The notes under the pieces are model-generated. The model was given only the letters and a program-made list of their open reading frames with translations, had not been told where the DNA came from and searched no databases. This document shows, one piece after another, positions 27,230-34,523 of a stretch of 64,000 nt of DNA. The DNA comes from Rufibacter radiotolerans (GTDB lineage Bacteria > Bacteroidota > Bacteroidia > Cytophagales > Hymenobacteraceae): the NCBI RefSeq assembly GCF_001078055.1, contig NZ_CP010777.1:1634408-1698407 (forward strand). Direction: 5' to 3'. The position numbers and the translations under genes are program-made. Numbering within the stretch: the first letter of the stretch is position 1; each line of letters opens with the position of its first letter.

Positions 27230-27467
27230 GGTGTGGTATGGTTGTAGGCGGTGGTCGCCCGTTTTGGTTCTTAGTTTTAATTGCCGGTAAGGCTAGCTGC
27301 AAAAGTAAGGAATTTCTCTTTAGGCTTATTAACGTTCTGGATAGTGGGGGAAAGGGAAGGGTATTTAATAGGGCTATTAAAATTGCTTTTGTGAAGGCAG
27401 TTGGCTTTTGCTGGCGTGGTGACCGTTCTTGCCTGAGTCCTTATGCTTGGGTTGTTGCATAGTTTCC

Positions 27468-27585
27468 CTCCGAGCGCTCACGGCCGCGGGGCCCTGTCTT
27501 TCCCCCTCGCACTGCCCTTGCAGCCTATCTTTGCTTATAACTCTTAGCTAAAGTTATCACAGGGCCACAAGCGAGGCGCTCGGAG
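27468..27585. repeat. 118-bp nested inverted-repeat element
   Basis: Outer arms CTCCGAGCGC and GCGCTCGGAG (10 bp, perfect), middle arms GGCCCTGT and ACAGGGCC (8 bp, perfect) and an inner ATAACT...AGTTAT hairpin. It resembles a small non-autonomous mobile element or a structured RNA; no target duplication is obvious and no coding frame fits inside. Confidence 0.6.
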
Positions 27586-27627
27586 TAAAGACTGGAATCG
27601 AGGAATGCCTGCGAATGAGGGTTTTAT

Positions 27628-27663
27628 GTTTTGGGCACGTTTTGCTAAAAACAGGCTCAAAAC
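27628..27663. repeat. Palindromic repeat copy, imperfect
   Basis: GTTTTGGGCACGTTTT faces AAAACAGGCTCAAAAC. Confidence 0.75.
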
Positions 27664-27689
27664 GCTACAACCTCCACTAAACGCAGACT

Positions 27690-27705
27690 CTCCCCTTGAG
27701 GGGAG
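27690..27705. repeat. CTCCCC/GGGGAG hairpin
   Basis: CTCCCCTTGAGGGGAG, six-bp GC-rich stem plus one A-T pair, followed by GCGCAGAGGGGTG. Similar short CCCCT...AGGGG units are common in gaps of Bacteroidota genomes; another occurs at 27812-27827 in the same orientation. Confidence 0.55.
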
Positions 27706-27811
27706 CGCAGAGGGGTGTTTACACAGGAGGGCACGCATGGAGGAGCCATTTAAAACCAAAAGGCACGGAAGTAAATCCGCGCCATGAAAGAAAGCCAACC
27801 ACGCATTTCGT

Positions 27812-27827
27812 CCCCCTTTGAAGGGGG
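27812..27827. repeat. CCCCCTT/AAGGGGG hairpin
   Basis: CCCCCTTTGAAGGGGG with TAGGGGGATGACC after it; relative of the hairpin at 27690-27705. Confidence 0.55.
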
Positions 27828-27859
27828 TAGGGGGATGACCACTCGAGCAGATTAATTCC

Positions 27860-27894
27860 GTTTCCAGCCTGTTTTCCCCAAAACAGGCCTAAAC
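27860..27894. repeat. Palindromic repeat copy, shortened outer arms
   Basis: GTTTCCAGCCTGTTTT faces AAAACAGGCCTAAAC; lies 21 bp after the crtA stop codon (minus strand). Confidence 0.7.
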
Positions 27895-27914
27895 CAGAAA
27901 TCTTTCAATCCCTC

Positions 27915-28640
27915 CTATAGCAACCCCGCCAATGGATCAGCGCCGTTCCAGGTGCCTTCGCTGTGAAGAGGCGTAAACCGGGCGAACATTTCTTCAGAGT
28001 ACCAGCCGTGGGAGCGGGTGCGTTTGATGACTTCGCGGTGGGAGGCCTGCCGGTAGGCGTAGGCTTTCATGCTGGCTTCGTCCTGCCAAAGGCTGAAGGT
28101 AGCTTGACGGACAATGGGGGCTTCGCCGAGCCCGATGGAGGCCAGAAGCCCTTCGGCGTGGTACAAGCCGGCGCTGGCGGCGGGGACGTTTTTCCAGAAA
28201 TCATAGGCTTTGGTGACCCGAATGGAGGCGCGGGTGAGGACGGCTATGGGGCCGGAAGTAGACGCGGCGTTGGTTTCTGTGGTGAATGGGTTTTGCCCGC
28301 TCCAGAGCCCATGGGCCTGCAAGGGTTGTAAATGAAGCGTGTACTGTTCAAAGGTGTGCTGGCGGTATTCGTCCAACAAGGGGTGATTTTGGAAGAAAGC
28401 GTGGGCAGCTTGAGGGCTTTCCCAGGTGGCCATCAGGCCATAGCGGTACCAGTTGGGTTTCAGGCTGAAGCCTCGGCCTTGGCCGCTCCCCAGGAGCTTG
28501 AAGAATTTCAGGCCGTCAACTTTCTGCAAAGGCCTCACCGAAGTGCCCATTTGCGCCAGGCCCCACCGGCAGTGGCCAGGTTTTATGCCGAACAAGGAAA
28601 GGGTGGTATGGGCCGGGGTGACGGGTGTTTGGTGCTTCAC
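27915..28640 (-). CDS. crtA: Spheroidene monooxygenase-like carotenoid oxygenase (CrtA family)
   Basis: 241 residues. CrtA is a haem-dependent oxygenase that adds keto or hydroxy groups to the C-2 end of acyclic carotenoids; in red Cytophagales homologues it probably modifies monocyclic carotenoids. Diagnostic stretches: LSLFGIKPGHCRWGLAQMG, FFKLLGSGQGRGFSLKPNW, RYGLMATWESPQAAHAFF, LTRASIRVTKAYDFWKNVP, and SLWQDEASMKAYAYR followed by HREVIKRTRSHGWYSEEMF. The start is GTG at 28640. No other carotenoid genes are adjacent, so it lies outside any cluster. The product suggests a pigmented host; the exact reaction cannot be read from sequence. Confidence 0.9.
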   Translation of the reverse strand: MKHQTPVTPAHTTLSLFGIKPGHCRWGLAQMGTSVRPLQKVDGLKFFKLLGSGQGRGFSLKPNWYRYGLMATWESPQAAHAFFQNHPLLDEYRQHTFEQYTLHLQPLQAHGLWSGQNPFTTETNAASTSGPIAVLTRASIRVTKAYDFWKNVPAASAGLYHAEGLLASIGLGEAPIVRQATFSLWQDEASMKAYAYRQASHREVIKRTRSHGWYSEEMFARFTPLHSEGTWNGADPLAGLL

Positions 28641-28652
28641 TGATAGAAGGGT

Positions 28653-28688
28653 GTTTTAGCGCTGTTTTCTTAAAAGTAGCCAAAAAAC
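28653..28688. repeat. Degenerate palindromic repeat copy
   Basis: GTTTTAGCGCTGTTTT faces AAAAGTAGCCAAAAAAC; spacing as in the family, several mismatches. Confidence 0.55.
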
Positions 28689-28720
28689 GGAAAGGGTGAA
28701 AATGGCTGCTTTGGCAAAAA

Positions 28721-28746
28721 AAAGAGGGAGCCTAGACTCCCTCTTT
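28721..28746 (-). terminator. Terminator of the 28753-29256 gene
   Basis: AAAGAGGGAG and CTCCCTCTTT pair around CCTAGA; on the minus strand the stem is followed by a run of eight or more T, 6 bp after the stop. Confidence 0.88.
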
Positions 28747-28752
28747 CTGTTT

Positions 28753-29256
28753 TTATAAGTTGATCTTTTTATTGTCGCCGGGGCGGGCGGGCTCTCCGGT
28801 AAGCGCAGCCTTCACCATGCCGTACAAGTGTACCACGGCGCTGTTAGGTGAATCCCAATACTCGGCCTGGTCAATGGTTACTTTCAGAATCCCTATGTTC
28901 GGGTCTTCTTTGCCTTCTGGGAACCAGGCTTTCATAGCGGGGTTCCAGAGCTCATCTATTTTTTGCTGATCACGGTACACCTTTGCATGGCCCGACACCG
29001 ATACGTACAGGTTGTCATCTGGCTTGGAATAACTCAGGTTAACGTGGCTGTCGTTCTGGATCTCATCGGTTTTGTGTGACTGATAACCGGTGAAAAACCA
29101 GATAATCCCGTCCTGGTCTACCTTCATGTGGCGCATTGGGCGCGAGCGGATGGTTCCGTCGGGCTCCACGGTGCTGAGCATGCAGGTGTTAATGTCTTTG
29201 ATTTTTTCTATAAACGCGTTCAAATCGCCTGAGGTATTTTTCTGATTGTTTTCCAT
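28753..29256 (-). CDS. Pyridoxamine 5'-phosphate oxidase-fold protein (general stress type)
   Basis: 167 residues with a flavin-reductase-like split barrel: IEKIKDINTCMLSTVEPDGTIRSRPM (about 14-39), MKVDQDGIIWFFTGYQSHKTDEI, HVNLSYSKPDDNLYVSVSGHAKVYRD, and the C-terminal IDQAEYWDSPNSAVVHLYGM. This matches the general stress protein 26 group (Pyridox_ox_2), which binds FMN or FAD; it is not the PdxH enzyme of vitamin B6 synthesis. ATG at 29256. It lies upstream of crtA in the same direction but a strong terminator separates them, so they are probably separate units. Confidence 0.9.
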   Translation of the reverse strand: MENNQKNTSGDLNAFIEKIKDINTCMLSTVEPDGTIRSRPMRHMKVDQDGIIWFFTGYQSHKTDEIQNDSHVNLSYSKPDDNLYVSVSGHAKVYRDQQKIDELWNPAMKAWFPEGKEDPNIGILKVTIDQAEYWDSPNSAVVHLYGMVKAALTGEPARPGDNKKINL

Positions 29257-29350
29257 AGTTTTTAATGTGGTATTTGCCTTGAAAAAGATACGGGCAGGGT
29301 GGGGGAAAGTTCCTTTTCTGCCGTAAGCCTACCTCCTTAACCAGATTGCG

Positions 29351-29358
29351 TACATTTG
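29351..29358 (+). promoter_or_regulatory. -7 element candidate for the AcpH-like gene
   Basis: TACATTTG matches TAnnTTTG, ending 18 bp before ATG 29377; it also shows that the in-frame TTG at 29356 lies in the promoter and is not the start. Confidence 0.5.
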
Positions 29359-29376
29359 GTTTTAAGAATCTGTCCC

Positions 29377-29967
29377 ATGAATTACTTAGCCCATTTATTT
29401 TTGTCTGGCAATGATGCTGACCTCCGGCTGGGCAATTTTATAGCAGATAGCGTACGGGGTGCCCAAATCCTGCTGTACCCCGAACGGGTGCAGCAAGGAA
29501 TCAAACTGCACCGGCTTATTGATGCGTTCACGGATGTGCACCCGGTGGTGGCGGAGACCAAAGCCCGGCTCCGGCCGAAGTTCCGGAAGTATGCCGGGGT
29601 AGTGGCTGACGTGTATTATGACCATTTTCTGGCCAAGGGCTTCTCAACGTTCAGCGAGCAGTCATTGGAGGTATTTGCCGCCCATTCCTACGCGCATATC
29701 CAAAGCTACCCAGGACTTCTGCCAGACCGGGTGCAGCATTTCTTTCCGTATATGGTCAAGCATAATTGGCTGGTCTCCTACGCCCAGGTAGAAGGAATTT
29801 CCCGGGCCCTGCACGGCCTGAGTACCCGCACCACTTTTGACTCTGGCATGGAACACGCCGGGCAGGAGCTAACCCTTAACTATGATTTTTACCAACAGGA
29901 ATTTGACCGTTTCTTCCCTGAGCTGCAGGCCTACGTGGAAGAACAAATCGTTTTAATTAAGAATTAA
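29377..29967 (+). CDS. ACP phosphodiesterase (AcpH/DUF479)
   Basis: 196 residues from ATG at 29377, where the family signature MNYLAHLFLSGND starts. AcpH removes phosphopantetheine from holo-acyl-carrier protein. Further motifs: RLGNFIADSVRG, GIKLHRLIDAFTDVHPVV, KYAGVVADVYYDHFLAKGF (metal-binding HD-like segment), MVKHNWLVSYAQVEGI. Length matches the E. coli enzyme. It stands alone, with promoter-like TACATTTG 18 bp before the start and a long repeat-bearing gap after the stop. Confidence 0.9.
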   Translation: MNYLAHLFLSGNDADLRLGNFIADSVRGAQILLYPERVQQGIKLHRLIDAFTDVHPVVAETKARLRPKFRKYAGVVADVYYDHFLAKGFSTFSEQSLEVFAAHSYAHIQSYPGLLPDRVQHFFPYMVKHNWLVSYAQVEGISRALHGLSTRTTFDSGMEHAGQELTLNYDFYQQEFDRFFPELQAYVEEQIVLIKN

Positions 29968-30101
29968 AAATTTTATTTCGAAGGGAGTACTTAGGATCAT
30001 TGCCTTAGAAAGACCCGATTATCTTAAATAAAGAACTGGGACAACTTCTACTTTTTGAAGGTAAAGTAGCAACGTTGTTCACCATAAGAAATAACCCGGC
30101 T

Positions 30102-30137
30102 GTTTTAGGCTTGTTTTCACAAAAACAGGCCTAAAAC
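30102..30137. repeat. Palindromic repeat copy
   Basis: GTTTTAGGCTTGTTTT faces AAAACAGGCCTAAAAC around CACA; its last five bases are also the first arm bases of the next hairpin. Confidence 0.87.
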
Positions 30138-30174
30138 AGAGAAGCCATTCCAGTAGGAATGGCTTCTCTGTTTT
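30133..30174. terminator. Bidirectional terminator hairpin overlapping a repeat copy
   Basis: AAAACAGAGAAGCCATTCC and its exact 19-bp complement flank AGTA. It lies between convergent genes and shares AAAAC with the preceding repeat copy. Confidence 0.88.
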
Positions 30175-30214
30175 ACTTTTATAGAATCCAGGAATCAGAA
30201 AAGAGGTTTGGGGT

Positions 30215-30268
30215 GCAGCTATTCTTAATTCCTAATTCTTAGCAGCTATTCTTAATTCCTAATTCTTA
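30215..30268. repeat. Perfect tandem duplication, 2 x 27 bp
   Basis: Copies at 30215-30241 and 30242-30268 are identical, each made of AT-rich TTAATTCCTAATTCTTA preceded by GCAGCTATTC. It ends one base before the SlyD stop codon. Looks like recent replication slippage. Confidence 0.85.
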
Positions 30269-30269
30269 A

Positions 30270-30782
30270 TTAATGATGGTGTCCGCCTTCGCCGTGTACG
30301 TGGCCGTGGGAAATTTCTTCCTGGGTGGCTTCGCGAACGCTTACAATCTTGCCTTCAAAGTGCATGTCCATTCCGGCTAGTGGGTGGTTGAAGTCCATGA
30401 GCACGTGGTCTGGCTCAACGCCTACAATGCGACCCTGCATGTGGTTGCCTTCATTGTCAGACATAGGAATGTAATTGCCTACCTGCACCATTTCCTCGTC
30501 AATTTTGCCGTCTACCTCAAATACGTTTTTAGGCACCGGTACAATGGCAGACTCGTCTAAATCGCCGTAGCCGTCTTCGGCAGAAACGGTGAATTTAAAA
30601 GATTCGCCCGCTGATTTTCCTTCCAGTTCTTCTTCAAATTTTTCAGGGAGGCCGCTCACACCAAACAAAAAGACCATTGGGTTTTCTTCGTCAGCGGTCT
30701 CTACCAGGGTTGCTTCGCCTTCTTCGTCGGTAACGCGTAGCTCGTAGGTGAGCGACACTACTTTGTTCTCTTCGATTTTCAT
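30270..30782 (-). CDS. FKBP-type peptidyl-prolyl isomerase, SlyD-like
   Basis: 170 residues. An FKBP core split by an IF chaperone domain: VVSLTYELRVTD, FGVSGLPEKFEEELEGKSAG, EDGYGDLDESAIVPVPKNVF, IPMSDNEGNHMQGRIVGVEPDHVLMDFNHPLAG and GKIVSVREATQEEISHG. It ends with a His-rich metal-binding tail (HGHVHGEGGHHH), as in SlyD, which binds nickel. It speeds prolyl cis-trans isomerisation and acts as a chaperone in the cytoplasm; no signal peptide. ATG at 30782. Single-gene unit, with a tandem duplication right after the stop. Confidence 0.93.
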   Translation of the reverse strand: MKIEENKVVSLTYELRVTDEEGEATLVETADEENPMVFLFGVSGLPEKFEEELEGKSAGESFKFTVSAEDGYGDLDESAIVPVPKNVFEVDGKIDEEMVQVGNYIPMSDNEGNHMQGRIVGVEPDHVLMDFNHPLAGMDMHFEGKIVSVREATQEEISHGHVHGEGGHHH

Positions 30783-30929
30783 TTGGTGTGTGTTTATGTG
30801 GTTGATAGGATGTAAAGGTAGTTATTCAAAAATAAGATTCATGTTCTCCGGGAAAAGTCTTCACTTTTCTAAAGGCATTACCTCCATGAAAACCATGATG
30901 CTTCTAACGCAGGAGCTCTGGCAAAAGAT

Positions 30930-32894
30930 TTATTCCGGGTCCGTGGAGATAAGCTCCCAGGCGCTGCGGTAAGCGCCAATGCGTTCGGCGTAGGTCAGAA
31001 ATTCCTGGTAAAACGGGTGCTGCCCCAAAGTGGCACTGTCGCCTACAATCACCATCTTCTTCTTGGCCCTGGTCATGGCCACGTTCATGCGCCTGATATC
31101 TCCCAGAAAGCCAATCTCGCCTTCGGGGTTGCTACGCACCATGCTAATGTAGATGATGTCACGTTCCTGCCCCTGGAAGGAGTCTACCGTGCCCACCGAC
31201 AGTTGCCGACGCGATAGCAATTGGGCCAGCTTGGGCTGATGCTCCACCTGGTCTTTCAGGTAATTGATCTGGGCACGGTACGGCGATATAATACCAATGC
31301 GCAACGGAGCGGCGTTTTCCCCTTCGGGATCAGAGCCAGGTTCATAGGGCGTGAGTAGGTTCACCAGGTGCTTTAGCAGAATGTCTGCCTCTTCTGGGTT
31401 GGCGGTGCTGCTGCCTTCGCCAATGGTCTGGTCATTGAACCCGCAGCCGGCGGTGTCAATAAACTCTACAATCAGCCCTGGGTCAAAGGCCGGATGAATG
31501 TCTTGTAACGTATGCGATTCCACACTGTCATGGGCAATTAAATTACTGCCGTAGAACTGGCTGTTAGAAAAGCCCATGATGTGCTGGTGCATGCGGTACT
31601 GGGTGTTGAGCATGACTGCCACCTCGGGCTGACGCTCAATGCATTTCTCGAACAAGGTGCGGGCCAGTCCGCCGCGCTCAGCTGCCAAAGACTTGACAGT
31701 TGGCGGTAACTGGTGGTGGTCGCCGGCAAGAACCACGCGGTTGGCGCGGGTGATTGGAATCCAGCAGGCAGGTTCCAGGGCCTGGGCGGCCTCATCTATA
31801 AAGACAGTGTCATATTGCAGGTGCCGGATCATGCGGTTAGCCGAGCCCACCAACGTGCAGGTGATTACCTCCACGTGGTCCAGCAGGTCATTGGTGATGT
31901 ACTGCTCAATGTCATCGGCCTGTTCCAGCATGCGCTTGCTTTCCTCTTTCATTCGGCGCCGCTGCTCGCGTTCCTCATGCCCGAAGCTGCGTTTGAACTG
32001 GAAGGCCATCGTCCGGTATTCCTCCGCAGATTTCCTTAGCTTCTTCAGTTGCCGGAAGTCGCGGTGGTGCATGACCTGGGAATCCAGGGTATGCTCCAAC
32101 AGCACTTCAGATACCCTGGATGGGTTCCCAATCCTGATCACGTTCACACCTTGCTCGGCCAGTTTTTCGGTGAGCAGATCCACGGCGGTATTGCTGGGGG
32201 CCGTAACTAAAAGTCTGCGCTCACCGGCCTCAAGGGTCTGGAGAATGGCTTGTACCAGCGTAGTGGTTTTGCCGGTGCCCGGAGGCCCGTGGATGATGGC
32301 CACGTCTTTGGCCTGCATGATGTTGGCTACCGCTGCATTCTGCGAATCATTCAGAAAAGGAACGGGCGTGAAAGGTTTTTCGCGGCGGAAGTAGGCGGGC
32401 TCAGCGCCCAAGATAATGTCGCGGAGCTGGGCCAGGCGGCTTTTCTCGGCTTCCATCACTTTCATGAGCGCAATTTCCATCTCGCGGTAGCTGACCTCGT
32501 CAAAGGTGAGTTCCACGCCCATCTTGTAGCCTTCCTCTACCCAATCTGGCAGATCTTCTTTGGAGGTGGCCAGCCGTAGCTTGTTGCGCTTTACCTCCAG
32601 CACTACGCCGTTAAGCGTGCCGCCGTCGCCGTTGGTGAACAACGCCGCCGAGGAGCCAGCCTGAAACATATGCAATTGGTCACGGCCCGAGATGCGCTCC
32701 AACTCTACCACCACCTTGTTCCCGAAGCCCACTTCCTGCTTGATCACGTTCACCGGGTACCAGCAGATTCCCAGGCGCTTGCGCTCCGTGATTGTGGTCT
32801 GGGCATTCTTCAGTTGGTATTGCTTGCGGTCTTCGTCCTGCTCCAACTTGAGCAACGCCCGCACCTCTAATAACTCGTTTAAGATTTCGTCCAT
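30930..32894 (-). CDS. IGHMBP2/Upf1-like superfamily 1 helicase
   Basis: 654 residues from ATG at 32894 (MDEILNELLEVRALLKLEQ); the frame reaches 32942 but similarity starts here. SF1B DNA/RNA helicase of the Upf1-like (IGHMBP2) group. Motifs: N-terminal beta-barrel-like region, Q-motif region ending LNDSQNAAVANIM, Walker A GPPGTGKTTTL (about 203-213), APSNTAVD, Walker B DEAAQALEP, DHHQLPPTV, LNTQYRMH, YRAQI, SVGTVDSFQGQERDIIYISMVRS, and NVAMTRAKKKMVIVGD. Substrate and partner are unknown; eukaryotic relatives unwind 5'-3' on RNA and DNA. Single-gene unit. Confidence 0.94.
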   Translation of the reverse strand: MDEILNELLEVRALLKLEQDEDRKQYQLKNAQTTITERKRLGICWYPVNVIKQEVGFGNKVVVELERISGRDQLHMFQAGSSAALFTNGDGGTLNGVVLEVKRNKLRLATSKEDLPDWVEEGYKMGVELTFDEVSYREMEIALMKVMEAEKSRLAQLRDIILGAEPAYFRREKPFTPVPFLNDSQNAAVANIMQAKDVAIIHGPPGTGKTTTLVQAILQTLEAGERRLLVTAPSNTAVDLLTEKLAEQGVNVIRIGNPSRVSEVLLEHTLDSQVMHHRDFRQLKKLRKSAEEYRTMAFQFKRSFGHEEREQRRRMKEESKRMLEQADDIEQYITNDLLDHVEVITCTLVGSANRMIRHLQYDTVFIDEAAQALEPACWIPITRANRVVLAGDHHQLPPTVKSLAAERGGLARTLFEKCIERQPEVAVMLNTQYRMHQHIMGFSNSQFYGSNLIAHDSVESHTLQDIHPAFDPGLIVEFIDTAGCGFNDQTIGEGSSTANPEEADILLKHLVNLLTPYEPGSDPEGENAAPLRIGIISPYRAQINYLKDQVEHQPKLAQLLSRRQLSVGTVDSFQGQERDIIYISMVRSNPEGEIGFLGDIRRMNVAMTRAKKKMVIVGDSATLGQHPFYQEFLTYAERIGAYRSAWELISTDPE

Positions 32895-33049
32895 TGTATA
32901 TAGGGCCACCTGGCAGCGCCAGGAAAGCCGGTAACCGCACACGCGGAGCTAAGTTTGTTCTTAATTATTTTACTTCTACTGCCTATCACGTAGCCCGGCC
33001 ATTTAAGTTTTGCCCTGGCCCGCAGCAGGCGGAAAATCTGAAGATAGGA

Positions 33050-33415
33050 TTATGTGAAAAAGGAGTGGCGGCAAGCTAGGCACCGGTACAAGGTGGTGCC
33101 CGCATATAACAGTTTCCGCCACCAGGCCAGGTTCTGGCGGGGTCCTACATCCAATGACCGGCACTTTGGGCAAGCGAAAGGAAGCTGGGCGTTTTGGGCC
33201 TGTTTTACTGAAAACGCCTCTAAAAGAGGTTGGGCCGCCAGCAGGGCATCTTCAGGGACCAACAGTTGGAAATACTTTCCTTCGCCGTAAGGCAGAGTGG
33301 GCGGCCCGCAGGATTTTACCAGCACCGGCACGTCTACCTCTTGCAGGGCCTGGTAAAGGTCTGCGGCTTCTGCGTAGCTAAGGTAAGTAGCGGCCGGAAC
33401 CAGGCATTGGGTCAT
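33050..33415 (-). CDS. DUF2007-like domain plus C-terminal zinc ribbon protein, with an embedded repeat copy
   Basis: 121 residues. Residues 1-63 look like DUF2007 (YLSYAEAADLYQALQEVDVP, GEGKYFQLLVPEDALLAAQP), a small fold seen in PII-like signal proteins. Residues 82-115 form a zinc ribbon (CPKC at 82-85, CLAC at 112-115). The linker (64-75, LLEAFSVKQAQN) is encoded by a copy of the palindromic repeat (33191-33226) read in frame, so the repeat extended the protein or separates its two domains. The ATG (33415) overlaps the stop of the upstream gene 33412-34230 (ATGA), implying translational coupling. Function unknown. Confidence 0.8.
   Translation of the reverse strand: MTQCLVPAATYLSYAEAADLYQALQEVDVPVLVKSCGPPTLPYGEGKYFQLLVPEDALLAAQPLLEAFSVKQAQNAQLPFACPKCRSLDVGPRQNLAWWRKLLYAGTTLYRCLACRHSFFT
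33191..33226. repeat. Palindromic repeat copy inside a coding sequence
   Basis: GTTTTGGGCCTGTTTT then CTGAAAACGCCTCTAAAAG; left arm is the exact family consensus, right arm decayed. It codes for residues 64-75 of the 33050-33415 product in the minus-strand frame. The only copy I found within a gene. Confidence 0.85.
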
Positions 33416-34230
33416 GCTTTGGCGTGTTTCTTTTGGTGGGGTTTGCCAATCTGGCCTCTTAACCGCACAATATAGCCCACTAACAACAAACTAAACATGG
33501 CAAAGAAAGCGGCAATGGCGTCATGCTCAAACTTGGCGTCTTTGGCCGTTTGCACCTGCTCTTCCAGGTCTTTGATGGCGCGGTCTTTCCGTTTGGCCAG
33601 GTTGCGAGCATTGTTCAACGAGGTCTTCAGGTCATAGATATTATCAGTGACCACGCGTTTATCGCCTTGAACCTGATTGTTTAGTTTTTTGGTTTCTGCC
33701 TCAAATTGGGCGGCGCGCTGGGCCACGCTGCGGCGGGTCTCCAGGTTAGCCTGTTCAACCGCATGAATGATCTTTTCGTCTTTCTGTAGTACTTCCTTTA
33801 GGGCCTCAATGACGGCGCGCATGTCTTCCTTAGAGGCCTTTCCCCAGAAATTGCTTCCTTGGGTTTTGAGGTAATCATATTTAAGAACCAATTGCTCCCG
33901 CTCCGTGATAAGCCGTTCCACTTTTGATTCAGGTCGAACTACGGGCGCTGCTGGTTTGGCTTGGGTAGTGGCTGAGGCATTGGCTGGTTTAGGCTGGGTA
34001 GCCGCAGAAGGGGCAGAGGAGGCAGCAACCGGTTTAGCGGCGGGCGCAGCCGCAGGGGTTTGCTTTTTTATGATGGCATTTACCTTTTCCTCTAATTTGT
34101 TTTTCACTGGTTTAGCCGGTGTAGTAGCCGGGGCTTTGGTGGCAGCCGGAGGAGTTGCCAACGTTTGGCCATTGGCTGCTAAAGATAAAAACAGGTTAGC
34201 GGCGAATAATCCGGTAAAAAGCACCTTCAT
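33412..34230 (-). CDS. Secreted/membrane-anchored coiled-coil protein of unknown function
   Basis: 272 residues: signal peptide (about 1-21, ending ANGQ), an Ala/Pro/Thr/Lys-rich disordered part (about 22-95), a long coiled coil with Glu/Lys heptads (about 96-235; RAVIEALKEVLQKDEKII, RRSVAQRAAQFEAETKKLN, RAIKDLEEQVQTAKDAK), and a single membrane helix (about 240-258) followed by a basic tail RLRGQIGKPHQKKHAKA. Topology suggests a periplasmic rod anchored in the inner membrane at its C-terminus. The stop overlaps the start of the DUF2007/zinc-ribbon gene by 4 bp, so they form an operon. Family not recognised. Confidence 0.78.
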   Translation of the reverse strand: MKVLFTGLFAANLFLSLAANGQTLATPPAATKAPATTPAKPVKNKLEEKVNAIIKKQTPAAAPAAKPVAASSAPSAATQPKPANASATTQAKPAAPVVRPESKVERLITEREQLVLKYDYLKTQGSNFWGKASKEDMRAVIEALKEVLQKDEKIIHAVEQANLETRRSVAQRAAQFEAETKKLNNQVQGDKRVVTDNIYDLKTSLNNARNLAKRKDRAIKDLEEQVQTAKDAKFEHDAIAAFFAMFSLLLVGYIVRLRGQIGKPHQKKHAKA

Positions 34231-34460
34231 AATAGTAAGAATAAAGCGGTAACAGATGAATTGATCCTACCTGACTGGTATTTCAGATAGAGAAGATAAA
34301 AATACGGCAAAATCAGCAGAAGCCCATCACCAAAGTTTACAGGGCAAAGAGATTTTCTCCCTCTCGCCCTTGGCGCTATGGCTCAGAAAAGAAATCAGCA
34401 ACTACCGGTATCTAGAAACCTTCTTTAGAGGCTAGGGGCATGAGGAGAAAAGAAAACCCT

Positions 34461-34496
34461 GTTTTAAGGCTATTTTACAGAAAGTAGCCTTAAAAC
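34461..34496. repeat. Palindromic repeat copy with extended stem
   Basis: GTTTTAAGGCTATTTT faces AAAGTAGCCTTAAAAC; both arms have changed together (TA for GC pairs) and pairing is kept. The stem extends outward by ACCCT/AGGGT (34456-34501). Lies 28 bp downstream of the hydroxybutyryl-CoA dehydrogenase stop. Confidence 0.85.
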
Positions 34497-34523
34497 AGGG
34501 TAGAAGGTTTAAGTGGGAATGGA

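Larger units (their letters stand above)
27230..27914. other. 685-bp repeat-rich gap between leuS and crtA
   Basis: No credible gene. From left to right it holds the leuS leader, a 118-bp nested inverted-repeat element (27468-27585), a palindromic repeat copy (27628-27663), a CTCCCC...GGGGAG hairpin (27690-27705), a CCCCCTT...AAGGGGG hairpin (27812-27827) and another repeat copy (27860-27894). The small open frames here run through repeats and differ in composition from the neighbouring genes. Confidence 0.75.
29968..30269. other. 302-bp gap between AcpH-like and SlyD-like genes
   Basis: Contains a palindromic repeat copy (30102-30137) fused to a perfect terminator hairpin (30133-30174), and a tandem 27-bp duplication (30215-30268). 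No gene seen. Confidence 0.7.

Noticed and set aside
27605..27790. 60-residue plus-strand frame in the leuS-crtA gap (MPANEGFMFWARFAKN...)
   Set aside because: It runs through a palindromic repeat copy and a CTCCCC hairpin, which explains its composition.
33050..33415. Frameshift suspected in the DUF2007 gene because of the repeat inside
   Set aside because: The frame is open through the repeat and both the N-terminal domain and zinc ribbon are intact.
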